64,000 nt of DNA, taken from positions 128,641-192,640 of the forward strand of contig JACKOY010000006.1 of NCBI GenBank assembly GCA_024233935.1, given 5' to 3'. Shown here piece by piece: positions 25,798 to 33,618 of this stretch. A program made the position numbers and the translations under genes. Position 1 is the first letter of the stretch. Each line of letters opens with the position of its first letter. This DNA is from Spirochaetales bacterium. Lineage in GTDB: Bacteria; Spirochaetota; Leptospiria; Leptospirales; Leptonemataceae. The notes under the pieces are model-generated. The model saw nothing but the letters and a program-made list of their open reading frames with translations. It did no database searches and was not told the origin of the DNA.

Positions 25798-26744
25798 CGA
25801 TCAATGCTGGAGCGAGCCGGCGCTTCCCCGAAGAGGATTAAGGAAGGATACCGTTTTGCGTTTTCCGTGATCTCGCGCATGTCCTGAGAAGCCGCGCGCA
25901 TGTTTTCAACAGTTTCATTGATTTGAGACTCGTTCGACGCGATCACATTGTCCAGCCGCTCCATGGCGGTGGTCACGCTGGACAGGGTCTGGTTGATGCG
26001 TTCCGGAGTTTCCTGCAGTTCCGGGTTCGACGTGATCTGCTGCAACTCTTCGTTGGTCCGACGCAGCTCCCGTAAGAGCAAAGTCGCCTCCCGGGATAGG
26101 CCCGGAAGATTGGCTTCTTCCATAGAAGAGGTGAACACGCCCATCATGCGATCCAGATCGCGGGTCAGACGCGCTACGGCGGCAGGGTCCACCTCCTCCA
26201 CCAGGCTATCCACCGCAGAACTCAGACGGCTGATGGTGCTTGCCGCGGACGGAACGTAGGTCGTTTCGGGCTTCCAGGAAATCTCGAGGGGCGGATAGCG
26301 CTCGGGCGGCAAATAGTCCACTTCCAGATATGCCTGCCCGGTCAGGCCCTGGGCAGCCAGACGAACCCGCAGTCCGTCTTCAATCATCTTCCTGAGGATC
26401 TCGTCGGTGTCTTCTCCGCCCCCGGCAAGACCGCCGAAACCCCGTGGAAGACTCATACGCACAATCACATACCGACCCAATTCGTAGTATTCGTCGCTCG
26501 CAGGGTCCAGATCATAACTGTTACGAACGAAATCAATCTGCTGGACCACGCCAATTTGAACGCCCCGGTGCTTCACCGGGGAACCGACGTCCAGGCCCTG
26601 CACCGATTCGTCCAGGTAGGTTTCCATGTAGACCGGTTGTCGAAAAAAGACGCCCACGCCCAGCACGACCAGGGCTGCCAATCCAAGCCCCACCGCGACC
26701 AGCACAAACAGGCCTAACTTAAAATAGCTACCGCGTCGCTTCAT
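25794..26744 (-). CDS. MCE/MlaD-family substrate-binding protein
   Basis: 316 residues. One N-terminal membrane span (FKLGLFVLVAVGLGLAALVVL), then an MCE domain at about residues 35-150: VQGLDVGSPVKHRGVQIGVVQQI is the conserved core, ending VRLAAQGLTGQAYLEVDYL. A long helical, coiled-coil C-terminal region follows (about 180-300, MERLDNVIASNESQINETVENM), as in MCE proteins that extend across the periplasm. It should bind lipids passed to or from the ABC transporter. It overlaps the ATPase gene by 4 nt at 26741-26744. Confidence 0.93.
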   Translation of the reverse strand: MKRRGSYFKLGLFVLVAVGLGLAALVVLGVGVFFRQPVYMETYLDESVQGLDVGSPVKHRGVQIGVVQQIDFVRNSYDLDPASDEYYELGRYVIVRMSLPRGFGGLAGGGEDTDEILRKMIEDGLRVRLAAQGLTGQAYLEVDYLPPERYPPLEISWKPETTYVPSAASTISRLSSAVDSLVEEVDPAAVARLTRDLDRMMGVFTSSMEEANLPGLSREATLLLRELRRTNEELQQITSNPELQETPERINQTLSSVTTAMERLDNVIASNESQINETVENMRAASQDMREITENAKRYPSLILFGEAPARSSIDR

Positions 26745-27535
26745 GATTCCGCCTCCGTGCCAGGCCCGGCGCCAATGGCCGCCGCCTCGCGGTGAAAAAA
26801 CTGATGCACCCAGGGGTGTTTGCTCTCATCTCGCAGGCGCGCTGGATCGCCCTCTGCGATGATGCCGCGGGTGCGCTTATCGAGCATGATGACCCGATCT
26901 GCAATTGCAAAAATACTCGGTAACTCGTGGGTCACGATCACAAAGGTGATGCCCAGATCGCGCGAGAGATGCAGAACCAATCGATCCAATTCTGCGCTCG
27001 TGATTGGGTCCAGGCCCGCCGAGGGTTCATCGAGAAAAAGAATGGAAGGATCCAGGGCCATGGCGCGCGCGATCGCCGCCCGTTTTTTCATGCCCCCGCT
27101 CAACTCTTCCGGCATGTGCTCGGCAAAGGCTGCCAGGCCCACCAGGCCCAGCTTCATACGGGCAATCAGTTCGGTGGCGCTGTCGGGAAGTTTAGTGAAC
27201 TCGACCAGGGGCAGCCGCACGTTATCGAGCACGTTCATGGAGCCAAACAGCGCGCCTTGTTGGTACATGACTCCGAATTGACGCAGGATAGCCAGACGCT
27301 CTTCACCCCAGGAAGTCACGATGTCCTGGCCCCGAAAGCGCACGGCGCCGTCCATTGGTGGGTACAAACCAATCATATGCTTGAGCAGGGTGCTCTTTCC
27401 GCAGCCCGATCCCCCCAGGATGACAAAAACCTCACCGGACTGCACGTCGAAGTTCAACCGATCCAGCACGACCGCACCGTGGTAGCCGGCGGTCAGGTTG
27501 CGCACCTCAATCACTGTTTCGTGACTCTGCTCCAC
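26741..27535 (-). CDS. MCE-system ABC ATPase (MlaF-like)
   Basis: 264 residues. Walker A GGSGCGKST, Q-loop GVMYQQGALFGSMNV (the QQGALF form typical of MlaF), signature ELSGGMKKRAAIARA, Walker B ILFLDEPSAGLDP and switch VTHEL are all intact. The ATPase powers lipid transport together with a permease (MlaE), an MCE protein and, here, an auxiliary lipoprotein. No permease gene is in this cluster; upstream on the same strand is a pterin dehydratase gene. It is the first gene of the three-gene overlapping unit. Confidence 0.94.
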   Translation of the reverse strand: MEQSHETVIEVRNLTAGYHGAVVLDRLNFDVQSGEVFVILGGSGCGKSTLLKHMIGLYPPMDGAVRFRGQDIVTSWGEERLAILRQFGVMYQQGALFGSMNVLDNVRLPLVEFTKLPDSATELIARMKLGLVGLAAFAEHMPEELSGGMKKRAAIARAMALDPSILFLDEPSAGLDPITSAELDRLVLHLSRDLGITFVIVTHELPSIFAIADRVIMLDKRTRGIIAEGDPARLRDESKHPWVHQFFHREAAAIGAGPGTEAES

Positions 27536-27649
27536 TTCGATCCACCCGAGGGCTTGCGGGACCGCGCATCCAGCGTTCGCGGCTGTCGCTCTTAAGACTG
27601 TAATGAGTATCGGGCCGGCAGGACTCTGAATTCAGAGGCAGCCCGGGAA

Positions 27650-27943
27650 TCAGGGGGCAGAGCCAGCGGCCAGACCATCAATGATCCCGGCCAATTCCAG
27701 GTCACGCGACGTAAGACCGCCCACGTCGTGGCTCACAAGATCGATCGTGACCCGGTTGTAAACATTGGACCATTCGGGGTGGTGATCCATCTTTTCCGCC
27801 GCCAGGGCAACGCCGGTCATAAAGCCAAAAGCCGCCCGAAAGTCCGCAAACTTGAACTCGCGATGCAGCTTGCCCTGCTCTACTTTCCAGGCGGGCAGTT
27901 GCCTCAGGGCTTTTTCCACCTGGGCTGCGTCGAGTTTTGACAT
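27650..27943 (-). CDS. Pterin-4a-carbinolamine dehydratase
   Basis: 97 residues from ATG 27943, with a GGAGG element upstream. FMTGVALAAEKMDHHPEWSNVYNRVTIDL contains the signature HHPEW-x-NVYN of the PCD/DCoH family, and the final His is in LVSHDVGGLTSRD. The enzyme dehydrates 4a-hydroxytetrahydropterin formed by aromatic amino acid hydroxylases; many bacteria without the hydroxylase use it in pterin metabolism. A longer upstream frame reaching 28234 overlaps the YbhB gene and is not supported. Confidence 0.94.
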   Translation of the reverse strand: MSKLDAAQVEKALRQLPAWKVEQGKLHREFKFADFRAAFGFMTGVALAAEKMDHHPEWSNVYNRVTIDLVSHDVGGLTSRDLELAGIIDGLAAGSAP

Positions 27944-28150
27944 GGAGGCCTCCAGACTACATTTCATGCGGGCTGCGGCACGCGAATCATAGAATGGAGC
28001 GCGGCGCTTCGGAACACAAGCCCTTCTGGTTCCACCGAAGAGAGCTGCACCTGGCAATTTGGCGGCCGTAGCGCTGACATAGATCATGCCCGACCAGACC
28101 GAGAAGGCATATACTGGGGGCACTTCGATAGTTGGGTTTCGGGAGGATCC

Positions 28151-28608
28151 ATGCAGCTCGTGAGTTCGGCCTTCGGGCCCGGAGATCAGATCCCAGGCGC
28201 TACTGCTGCGACGGGGATGACCTATCGATCCCACTTTCGTGGTCCGGGCTACCGGATGGGACCCGGAGCATTGCCATCATTATGGACGATCCTGACGCCC
28301 CGGTGGGCACGTGGCTGCACTGGATGCTATGGGACCTGGACTCTCAGGTATGCTCGCTGCCGGAGGGTGTGCCCCGAAACCCGGAAGGGCCGGCCGGTTC
28401 CATCCAGGGTCTGAACGATTTCGGTCGACCGGGTTATGGCGGCCCCTGCCCGCCCCGCGGCACCCATCGGTATTTCATTCGCGTGTACGCCCTGGATGCA
28501 CCGCTTCAGTTGGGGCCGCGCTCGGATCGCAGTATTCTGGAAGCGGCGATGCAGGACCACCTGCTTGATAGCGCAGGCCTCATGGGAATCTACACGCGCC
28601 GCAATTGA
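28151..28608 (+). pseudogene. YbhB/YbcL (PEBP)-family protein, one-base frameshift
   Basis: ATG 28151 follows GGGAGGA. The first frame reads MQLVSSAFGPGDQIPG; the rest is in the adjacent frame, RYCCDGDDLSIPLSWSGLP, with PEBP motifs IIMDDPDAPVGTWLHW and GYGGPCPPRGTHRYFIRVYALD. A one-base loss near 28198 (a GGC|CGC context) separates them. With the base restored the protein is 152 residues, the normal size. These proteins bind phospholipid head groups or small ligands; the bacterial role is unclear. It may be a sequencing indel rather than a true pseudogene. Confidence 0.85.
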
Positions 28609-28633
28609 GAGATGGACCGCCGGGACGACGCCA

Positions 28634-29008
28634 CTATCCCTGACTGCTGCGGGCGATAAAAAAGAGCCCCACCATCACCAGCGCAATGCCGAAGAGGCGT
28701 TCTGTCGTCATGCGTTCGCCGGCATAGAATCCGTACAGAATCACAATCACGTAACCGAGCGAAACAAAAGGTCGTGCGAAAGACAGATCCGAACGGCTGA
28801 GCACACCCAGCCACATAAAGAAGCTCACTCCGTAGCAGGCCAGGGCGGTGAGCATCTGCCAGGAAAAAACGGCCCCCATAAAAAAGCGCATCGCCACTCC
28901 AATATCGTCCACGCCGGGGAACTCGCCCACCGTACGCATGGCCTCTTTCATGAGCACCTGGGCTACCGCCCCGAGCACAACCGACAGAATAAGAAAAAAC
29001 CAGACCAT
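28634..29008 (-). CDS. Small DMT-superfamily (EamA/SMR-like) membrane protein
   Basis: 124 residues from ATG 29008. Four membrane helices: VWFFLILSVVLGAVAQVLMKEAM (start of an SMR/ArnE-type protein, with Gly-Ala-Gln-Leu-x-Lys), MLTALACYGVSFFMWLGVL, RPFVSLGYVIVILYGFY and LFGIALVMVGLFFIA. SLGYVIVxLxG is close to the conserved pattern in ArnE/ArnF and other four-TM DMT proteins that flip lipid-linked sugars or export small molecules and act as dimers. The substrate is unknown. Confidence 0.8.
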   Translation of the reverse strand: MVWFFLILSVVLGAVAQVLMKEAMRTVGEFPGVDDIGVAMRFFMGAVFSWQMLTALACYGVSFFMWLGVLSRSDLSFARPFVSLGYVIVILYGFYAGERMTTERLFGIALVMVGLFFIARSSQG

Positions 29009-29086
29009 CCTAGCGGCCCCCCGCAAGCACATTCTCGGCCGATGAACGCGGACCGCCCATCTGCCGCACAAAACAAACGCAAGCGA

Positions 29087-29680
29087 TCACGGAGTCGAGC
29101 TCCCCTCTGCGGCCGGCAGTCGATTTTCCAGTTCGACCAAAAAGGCAATCAAGGCATCCTCCAGCATCGCATCCATCACTTCCGTGAAGCGTTCTTCCGG
29201 GACCCGGGCCTGCACGGCCCGTTCAAAATCGAGCACAGGTTGTGTCTGCCCGGAAAGAGTCGCCAGCAGATTGAGTCGCATGTCCACCACACCCCGCTCC
29301 CGGGACTGGGGAGTCTGAATGAATTCCTGAGGCGGCGTCCAGGTGAGTTCCAGAGTGGGAGCGCGTACTTCCAATCGCAATCCGTCGGAGCTGGCCGACG
29401 CCCTGTAGCCGCGCCGGGAAACCAGCGCCTCCAGACCGGGCCCAAGCAGATCCGCCAGGCTTCCCGTTTCGTTCTTCAGAGTATTTGCAAAGAAGCGTGA
29501 AATCGTAACCGCACGGGCAAACGATTTGGTGTGCATGGATTCTCCGGAAAAAACGATCATGAGCGTCGGAGCATCGTCAGACAACGGAACCGGTTCTGGT
29601 TCCGGGAGCGGTCCCACCGAAAGGCGAGCACAGCCCAGCGCAAGTAGAGTCCCGGCAATGCACGCCCTCATCTTTGTCAT
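29087..29680 (-). CDS. Putative lipoprotein
   Basis: 197 residues. Signal MTKMRACIAGTLLALGC with Cys17 as lipobox, then a Pro-rich linker (SVGPLPEPEPVPLSD). The mature part has TLMIVFSGESMHTKSFARAVTIS, LADLLGPGLEALVSRRGY and LEVRAPTLELTW, an alternation common in small envelope lipoproteins. No family recognised. The start overlaps the preceding gene's stop in ATGA (29677-29680). Confidence 0.75.
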   Translation of the reverse strand: MTKMRACIAGTLLALGCARLSVGPLPEPEPVPLSDDAPTLMIVFSGESMHTKSFARAVTISRFFANTLKNETGSLADLLGPGLEALVSRRGYRASASSDGLRLEVRAPTLELTWTPPQEFIQTPQSRERGVVDMRLNLLATLSGQTQPVLDFERAVQARVPEERFTEVMDAMLEDALIAFLVELENRLPAAEGSSTP

Positions 29681-30399
29681 TGGCGCTCAATCCCCACGCA
29701 GACCAGAGATGTGACCTCCTGGTTTTCGTAAGTGCCATCGGCCAGCATTGCATGAAATTCACGCAGGGTTGGACGCAGGCTCTCCCACTCGCTGTGAACG
29801 AACAAGCGATCACCCTCCACACATTCGAGGGTCTGCAGCCAGGGACGCCAGTCCTCGACCAATCCGGCCGGAAACCAGGATCGGACAGGAAAGGTCAGCT
29901 GGCCCTCGTGCAGAACCGCAACCGGAGGAAGACCGGCCGCGCAAATTTCGAGGTACGCGAACTGGCCGTCTTCTGGGTCCCCCTCGCCTTCGGGCGGACG
30001 CGCGTGAACTTCGACCAGGACCGCCTTCAGAATCGCTCCGCCGTCGGTGGCAATGCGACCGAGGTCCGTAAGCAATTCCACAACATTACGCCGGGGGTCT
30101 GCGCTGTCGCGCATCAGGAAAGTCTCCCAATGAACGGCATCTCCCAGAGGCGTGGGCGGAGCCAGCACGCCGCCGCCCTTCAGCCCGGGGCTGAACCGGG
30201 CCAGAAGCACACGCAGGCGCGTGTCATCAATCGAGCGCACGACCACCACTTCCCAGAGATACGGTTCGTGCTCAAAAAATATCAGCTGTCCGTCAAACTG
30301 GTCCACCGGAATGGGCACCGCGCTCTGACCGCCACGCAACCCGACCCGGCATATCCAGGGCCCGCAGGCAAACTGCAGATTGATAGTTTTCGCAGGCAT
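29677..30399 (-). CDS. Conserved hypothetical protein
   Basis: 240 residues from ATG 30399 (MPAKTINLQFACGPWICRVG); the frame is open to 30444. It has no signal peptide or membrane span. Landmarks are FFEHEPYLWEVVVVRSID, VHWETFLMRDSADPRRNVVELL, VLVEVHARPPEGEGD and HSEWESLRPTLREFHAML. It is translationally coupled to the downstream lipoprotein and starts about 110 nt from divergent mqnA. Function not recognised. Confidence 0.7.
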   Translation of the reverse strand: MPAKTINLQFACGPWICRVGLRGGQSAVPIPVDQFDGQLIFFEHEPYLWEVVVVRSIDDTRLRVLLARFSPGLKGGGVLAPPTPLGDAVHWETFLMRDSADPRRNVVELLTDLGRIATDGGAILKAVLVEVHARPPEGEGDPEDGQFAYLEICAAGLPPVAVLHEGQLTFPVRSWFPAGLVEDWRPWLQTLECVEGDRLFVHSEWESLRPTLREFHAMLADGTYENQEVTSLVCVGIERQ

Positions 30400-30507
30400 T
30401 CGATGGGCTCTCTGGACTCTCTCCCGGGGCCTGCACCTTCGCAAACCGTTTTTGGCCCGGTATCGTTCCTGGATTGCGTGTCAGGGGGGGGCCTGGCACC
30501 CTGGTGC

Positions 30508-31272
30508 ATGCGACTGGGCCTGGTGCCGTATCTGAATGCGCGACCGCTGGATTACGGATTTCGCGCGCGCGCCCCGATGGACGCGCAACTGCAGCTTTTG
30601 GAGGCTTCACCGTCCCGCCTGTGCCAGGACCTGCTTTCCGGGAAGCTCGATGCCGCACTGATCAGCTCGGTCGAATGCCTGCGAAACCGGGATCGGCTAC
30701 GTTATTGCCGGGCAGTGGGAGTCTGCGCCCGCGATCGCGTGGAGTCGATTCTGTATTTTCGCCGGCGCCCCAAACGTTTTTCGGACGCGGTTGCCGGCAA
30801 GGTCTTTGTAGACGACGCATCGCGCACATCAATCGCCCTCCTGGAGCTGCTCTTGAAGCGCGCGTTCGGAAAGGTGCCCATCTTTGAAAAAAGGCCGGCG
30901 TCTACCATTGCTCCGGGCCTCGGACCGGACGATGCGGGTCTTTTGATCGGCGATCCGGCGCTGCGTTTTGCGGCCTCGGCAGACATCGACGAATATGAAA
31001 TCCGGGATCTCGCGGGCTGGTGGCATGAAACCGAAGGCCTCCCTTTCGTTTTTGCTCTGTGGGCCTTCGCCCCCGACCTCGATCTTCCGGACGCTTTCTT
31101 TCTGGACTCGCTCCAGATGGGCGAAGAGCACATTTCGGAGATCGCGAACCAGTCCGGCCTCGGAGATGCGAAACGCTATCTCACCGAGACACTGCATTAC
31201 CGCCTGGACGAAGACGACCACGCTGCTCTTCAGCGCTTCCACGACGCCCTCCAGGCGGAGGAGCTCTTGTAA
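30508..31272 (+). CDS. mqnA: Chorismate dehydratase (futalosine pathway)
   Basis: 254 residues from ATG 30508, chosen because MRLGLVPYLNARPLDYGF is the usual MqnA start; in-frame codons back to 30403 are unlikely. The periplasmic-binding-protein-like fold shows SSVECLRNRDRLRY, GKVFVDDASRTSIALLELLL and GLLIGDPALRF (the GDPAL motif), then DLAGWWHETEGLPFVFALW (W-x-x-TGLPFV-like). MqnA dehydrates chorismate to 3-enolpyruvylbenzoate, the entry step of futalosine-dependent menaquinone synthesis. UbiA- and UbiX-family genes lie just downstream across one opposite gene. Its 3' end overlaps the convergent lipoprotein frame by 92 nt. Confidence 0.93.
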   Translation: MRLGLVPYLNARPLDYGFRARAPMDAQLQLLEASPSRLCQDLLSGKLDAALISSVECLRNRDRLRYCRAVGVCARDRVESILYFRRRPKRFSDAVAGKVFVDDASRTSIALLELLLKRAFGKVPIFEKRPASTIAPGLGPDDAGLLIGDPALRFAASADIDEYEIRDLAGWWHETEGLPFVFALWAFAPDLDLPDAFFLDSLQMGEEHISEIANQSGLGDAKRYLTETLHYRLDEDDHAALQRFHDALQAEELL

Positions 31273-31942
31273 TTGTTACCGCCCAGGCCAGAGTCGTGCG
31301 TACAGTTTCGTCATCGCTTTCTTTGGCGGTTACGGTTCTTTCGAGCGGTAAAATGAAACCACGCACGCCCGGTTCCGAAACAAATCCCTGAGCGGATGAA
31401 GATTCGTAGTACGGCGGAAAGCTCACATAGAACGTCATCGTATGGTCGGATAGCACCTTGGACGAAAGGCGTTGTACGATCGCCATCAAACGGTCCTCTT
31501 CGTCTGCGGCCCGACTGAGAGGAAACGCCCGGCGAATGTTCAGGCGGTTCTGACGCACAATCACAACGGTCCGGCCGGGCAGGAAATCCTCCAGCACAAC
31601 CGGGTCGTCGAAGTAGACCCGATAACGAACAAGGGCCGTGCGACGGAACAACTCGTCCTGGACTTCCCCGTTATCACCGCTCGCTTCTTCGATGGAGATT
31701 TCAAAATCGGCCAGGCGCACGCGGCCCTCCCGAATCAAGGATTCGTAGCGCGCTTCAATGCGAGAACGAGAAACCGGCAGGAAGGCAATCATGGATCGTT
31801 CCTGCTCGGGGTACACCGGCACACGATAGGAAAACTGAACGTAGCCCCCGAAATCTTCGCGAAAAACGATGCGTTCTACGTAGTCGAAACATCCGGTTAA
31901 GCAAAGACCCACGCCCAGAACCACGAAACGCAGCACCCGCAT
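31181..31942 (-). CDS. Putative lipoprotein
   Basis: 253 residues from ATG 31942. MRVLRFVVLGVGLCLTGC is a clear lipoprotein signal, Cys18 acylated. The mature protein has FREDFGGYVQFSYRVPVYP, VRLADFEISIEEASGDNGE and YRVYFDDPVVLEDFLPG, typical of small exported proteins of alternating strand and helix. The last 30 codons overlap convergent mqnA and their composition (APPPGGRRGSAEEQRGRL) looks like antisense, so the true stop may lie earlier if an indel is present. No family recognised. Confidence 0.72.
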   Translation of the reverse strand: MRVLRFVVLGVGLCLTGCFDYVERIVFREDFGGYVQFSYRVPVYPEQERSMIAFLPVSRSRIEARYESLIREGRVRLADFEISIEEASGDNGEVQDELFRRTALVRYRVYFDDPVVLEDFLPGRTVVIVRQNRLNIRRAFPLSRAADEEDRLMAIVQRLSSKVLSDHTMTFYVSFPPYYESSSAQGFVSEPGVRGFILPLERTVTAKESDDETVRTTLAWAVTITRAPPPGGRRGSAEEQRGRLRPGGNAVSR

Positions 31943-32029
31943 GGTTTGCAGGGAGGACTGCCAGGGGCCTCCTGTCACGCCTTTTTCGAAAGTAGTTGTC
32001 TTCCCCGGGTTTTGCGGGGCCAAGGAAGA

Positions 32030-32920
32030 ATGGCCCTCATGATTGCCGCCCTTTCGCGCTACCTGCGAATGATCAAGTTCTCCCATTCCATCTTTGCTCT
32101 GCCAATGGCGGGCATCGCAGTCGCCCAGGCGTTGCCCGAAAGCCCATTGCTCAACAACGGCGCCGGCCCAATTGTTCGCGCGCTTGCATTGGTGCTGGTT
32201 GCCATGGTCGCCCTGCGGAGTGCGGCCATGGGATTCAATCGCCTGGTCGATCGTGATTTTGATCGTAGCAATCCGCGCACTGCAAAGCGCGAGCTGGCTA
32301 CGGGTGAAATCTCCGTCGCCAGCGCACGGCTGTTCGTCATTCTGAGTGTAACGATATTCATCATCGCGGCCTGGCTCTTGAACCCCCTGTGCGCTTGGCT
32401 TTCGCCCGTGTCCCTCGGGATCGTCTTTTTCTATTCGTACACGAAACGATTTACCTGGCTGTGTCATTTCTTTCTGGGTCTTGCGATCGGTCTTGCACCC
32501 GCGGCCGCCTGGATCGCAATTCTGGAACGTATAGATCTGGTGCCGATACTCTGGAGCGCCGGCCTGTTGTTTTACATCGCCGGCTTTGATTTGCTCTATT
32601 CCTGTCAGGATGCTGAGTTCGACCGGAAGGCGGGGCTTTCTTCACTGCCGGCGCGTTTCGGAGTTCCGACCGCTCTGTTTGTGGCCCGGCTCAGTCATGG
32701 GACGGCGCTGGTCTTTTTTGCGCTGGCCGGTTTTTATTCGGGGACGGGGCCGTTGTTCGCAGTTACCCTTCTTTTGGTGGCGGCCCTGTTTTTTCTGGAA
32801 CACTATCTTGTGCGCGGCGGCAGGCTGCACCATATTCCGATCGCGTTTTTTCATGTGAACGCCGCGATCAGCAGCGTGCTTTTTCTGGGCATCGTGCTGG
32901 ATATGGTGATCGTGCTGTGA
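32030..32920 (+). CDS. UbiA-family prenyltransferase (probable MqnP)
   Basis: 296 residues from ATG 32030 (GGAAGA upstream). About nine membrane helices. The first Asp-rich motif is NRLVDRDFDRSNPRT and the second YSCQDAEFDRKAGLSS (D-x3-D), both needed for Mg-diphosphate binding. UbiA homologues encoded with futalosine-pathway genes act as MqnP, attaching the isoprenoid chain to the naphthoate. The overlap with ubiX and the proximity of mqnA support this over a ubiquinone role. Confidence 0.87.
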   Translation: MALMIAALSRYLRMIKFSHSIFALPMAGIAVAQALPESPLLNNGAGPIVRALALVLVAMVALRSAAMGFNRLVDRDFDRSNPRTAKRELATGEISVASARLFVILSVTIFIIAAWLLNPLCAWLSPVSLGIVFFYSYTKRFTWLCHFFLGLAIGLAPAAAWIAILERIDLVPILWSAGLLFYIAGFDLLYSCQDAEFDRKAGLSSLPARFGVPTALFVARLSHGTALVFFALAGFYSGTGPLFAVTLLLVAALFFLEHYLVRGGRLHHIPIAFFHVNAAISSVLFLGIVLDMVIVL

Positions 32921-33525
32921 GATCTCTGTCGATAGTGGTCGCAATCACCGGCGCCAGCGGAGCCATTTATGGCGCCCGGTTTGTGCGCGCCCTGGCGGCC
33001 CTCACGACCGGCCAGTCCCGCCTGATTGTGAGTCCCACCGCTCTGCGCGTCTATAATGAAGAATACGGGACAAAAATCGAAACGCCGGCCCAGTATCTCG
33101 AGGCGGCGCTGGGCGATAGCAAGGGCTCTCAGAGCTTCGTGCTCGATGATTTTCGGGACGTCGGCGGCAAGCCGGCCAGTGGTTCGACCCCCTCGGATGG
33201 GATGGTCATTGTGCCCTGTTCTATGAAGACCCTGGCCGCTATCGCCCACGGATACACGACGAACCTGATAGAACGCGGCGCGGACGTGTGCCTCAAAGAA
33301 AGACGGCGCCTGGTGGTGGTTCCGCGCGAGAGTCCCTACAGCCTGATCCATTTGCGCAACATGACCAGCCTGACCGAAGCCGGCGGTATTGTGCTGCCGG
33401 CCAGCCCCGGTTTCTATCAACGCCCGCAGAACCTGGAAGATCTCGGGGATTTCATCGCCGGTCGCATCCTGGGCCTCTTCGGAGTGCCCCATCAGCTGTT
33501 CAAAGCCTGGTTGACCGATTCCTGA
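32917..33525 (+). CDS. ubiX: Flavin prenyltransferase UbiX
   Basis: 202 residues from GTG 32917, overlapping the previous stop in GTGA. VAITGASGAIYGARFVRAL is the FMN-binding Rossmann start; MVIVPCSMKTLAAIAHGYTTNLIERGADVCLKERRRLVVVPRESP is the family core around residues 90-135 (landmarks PCSMKT and RAADVxLKE-type helix); MTSLTEAGGIVLPASPGFYQRP follows. UbiX makes prenylated FMN, the cofactor of UbiD-type decarboxylases such as the one in futalosine-type menaquinone synthesis. No UbiD gene is in the window. Confidence 0.95.
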   Translation: MRSLSIVVAITGASGAIYGARFVRALAALTTGQSRLIVSPTALRVYNEEYGTKIETPAQYLEAALGDSKGSQSFVLDDFRDVGGKPASGSTPSDGMVIVPCSMKTLAAIAHGYTTNLIERGADVCLKERRRLVVVPRESPYSLIHLRNMTSLTEAGGIVLPASPGFYQRPQNLEDLGDFIAGRILGLFGVPHQLFKAWLTDS

Positions 33526-33618
33526 GTCTCTCCGTCAGGGGCGCGCTGAGCCCGTTGCGGTTGCATCAAAATGTAATTTGGTTTACGCGACGGGCCTGGA
33601 ATTTCGCTCTGCTTCGAA

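Noticed and set aside
29674..30507. N-terminal extension of mqnA back to 29674
   Set aside because: It is antisense to two minus-strand genes; MqnA homologues begin at the VPYLNARPL segment coded from 30508.
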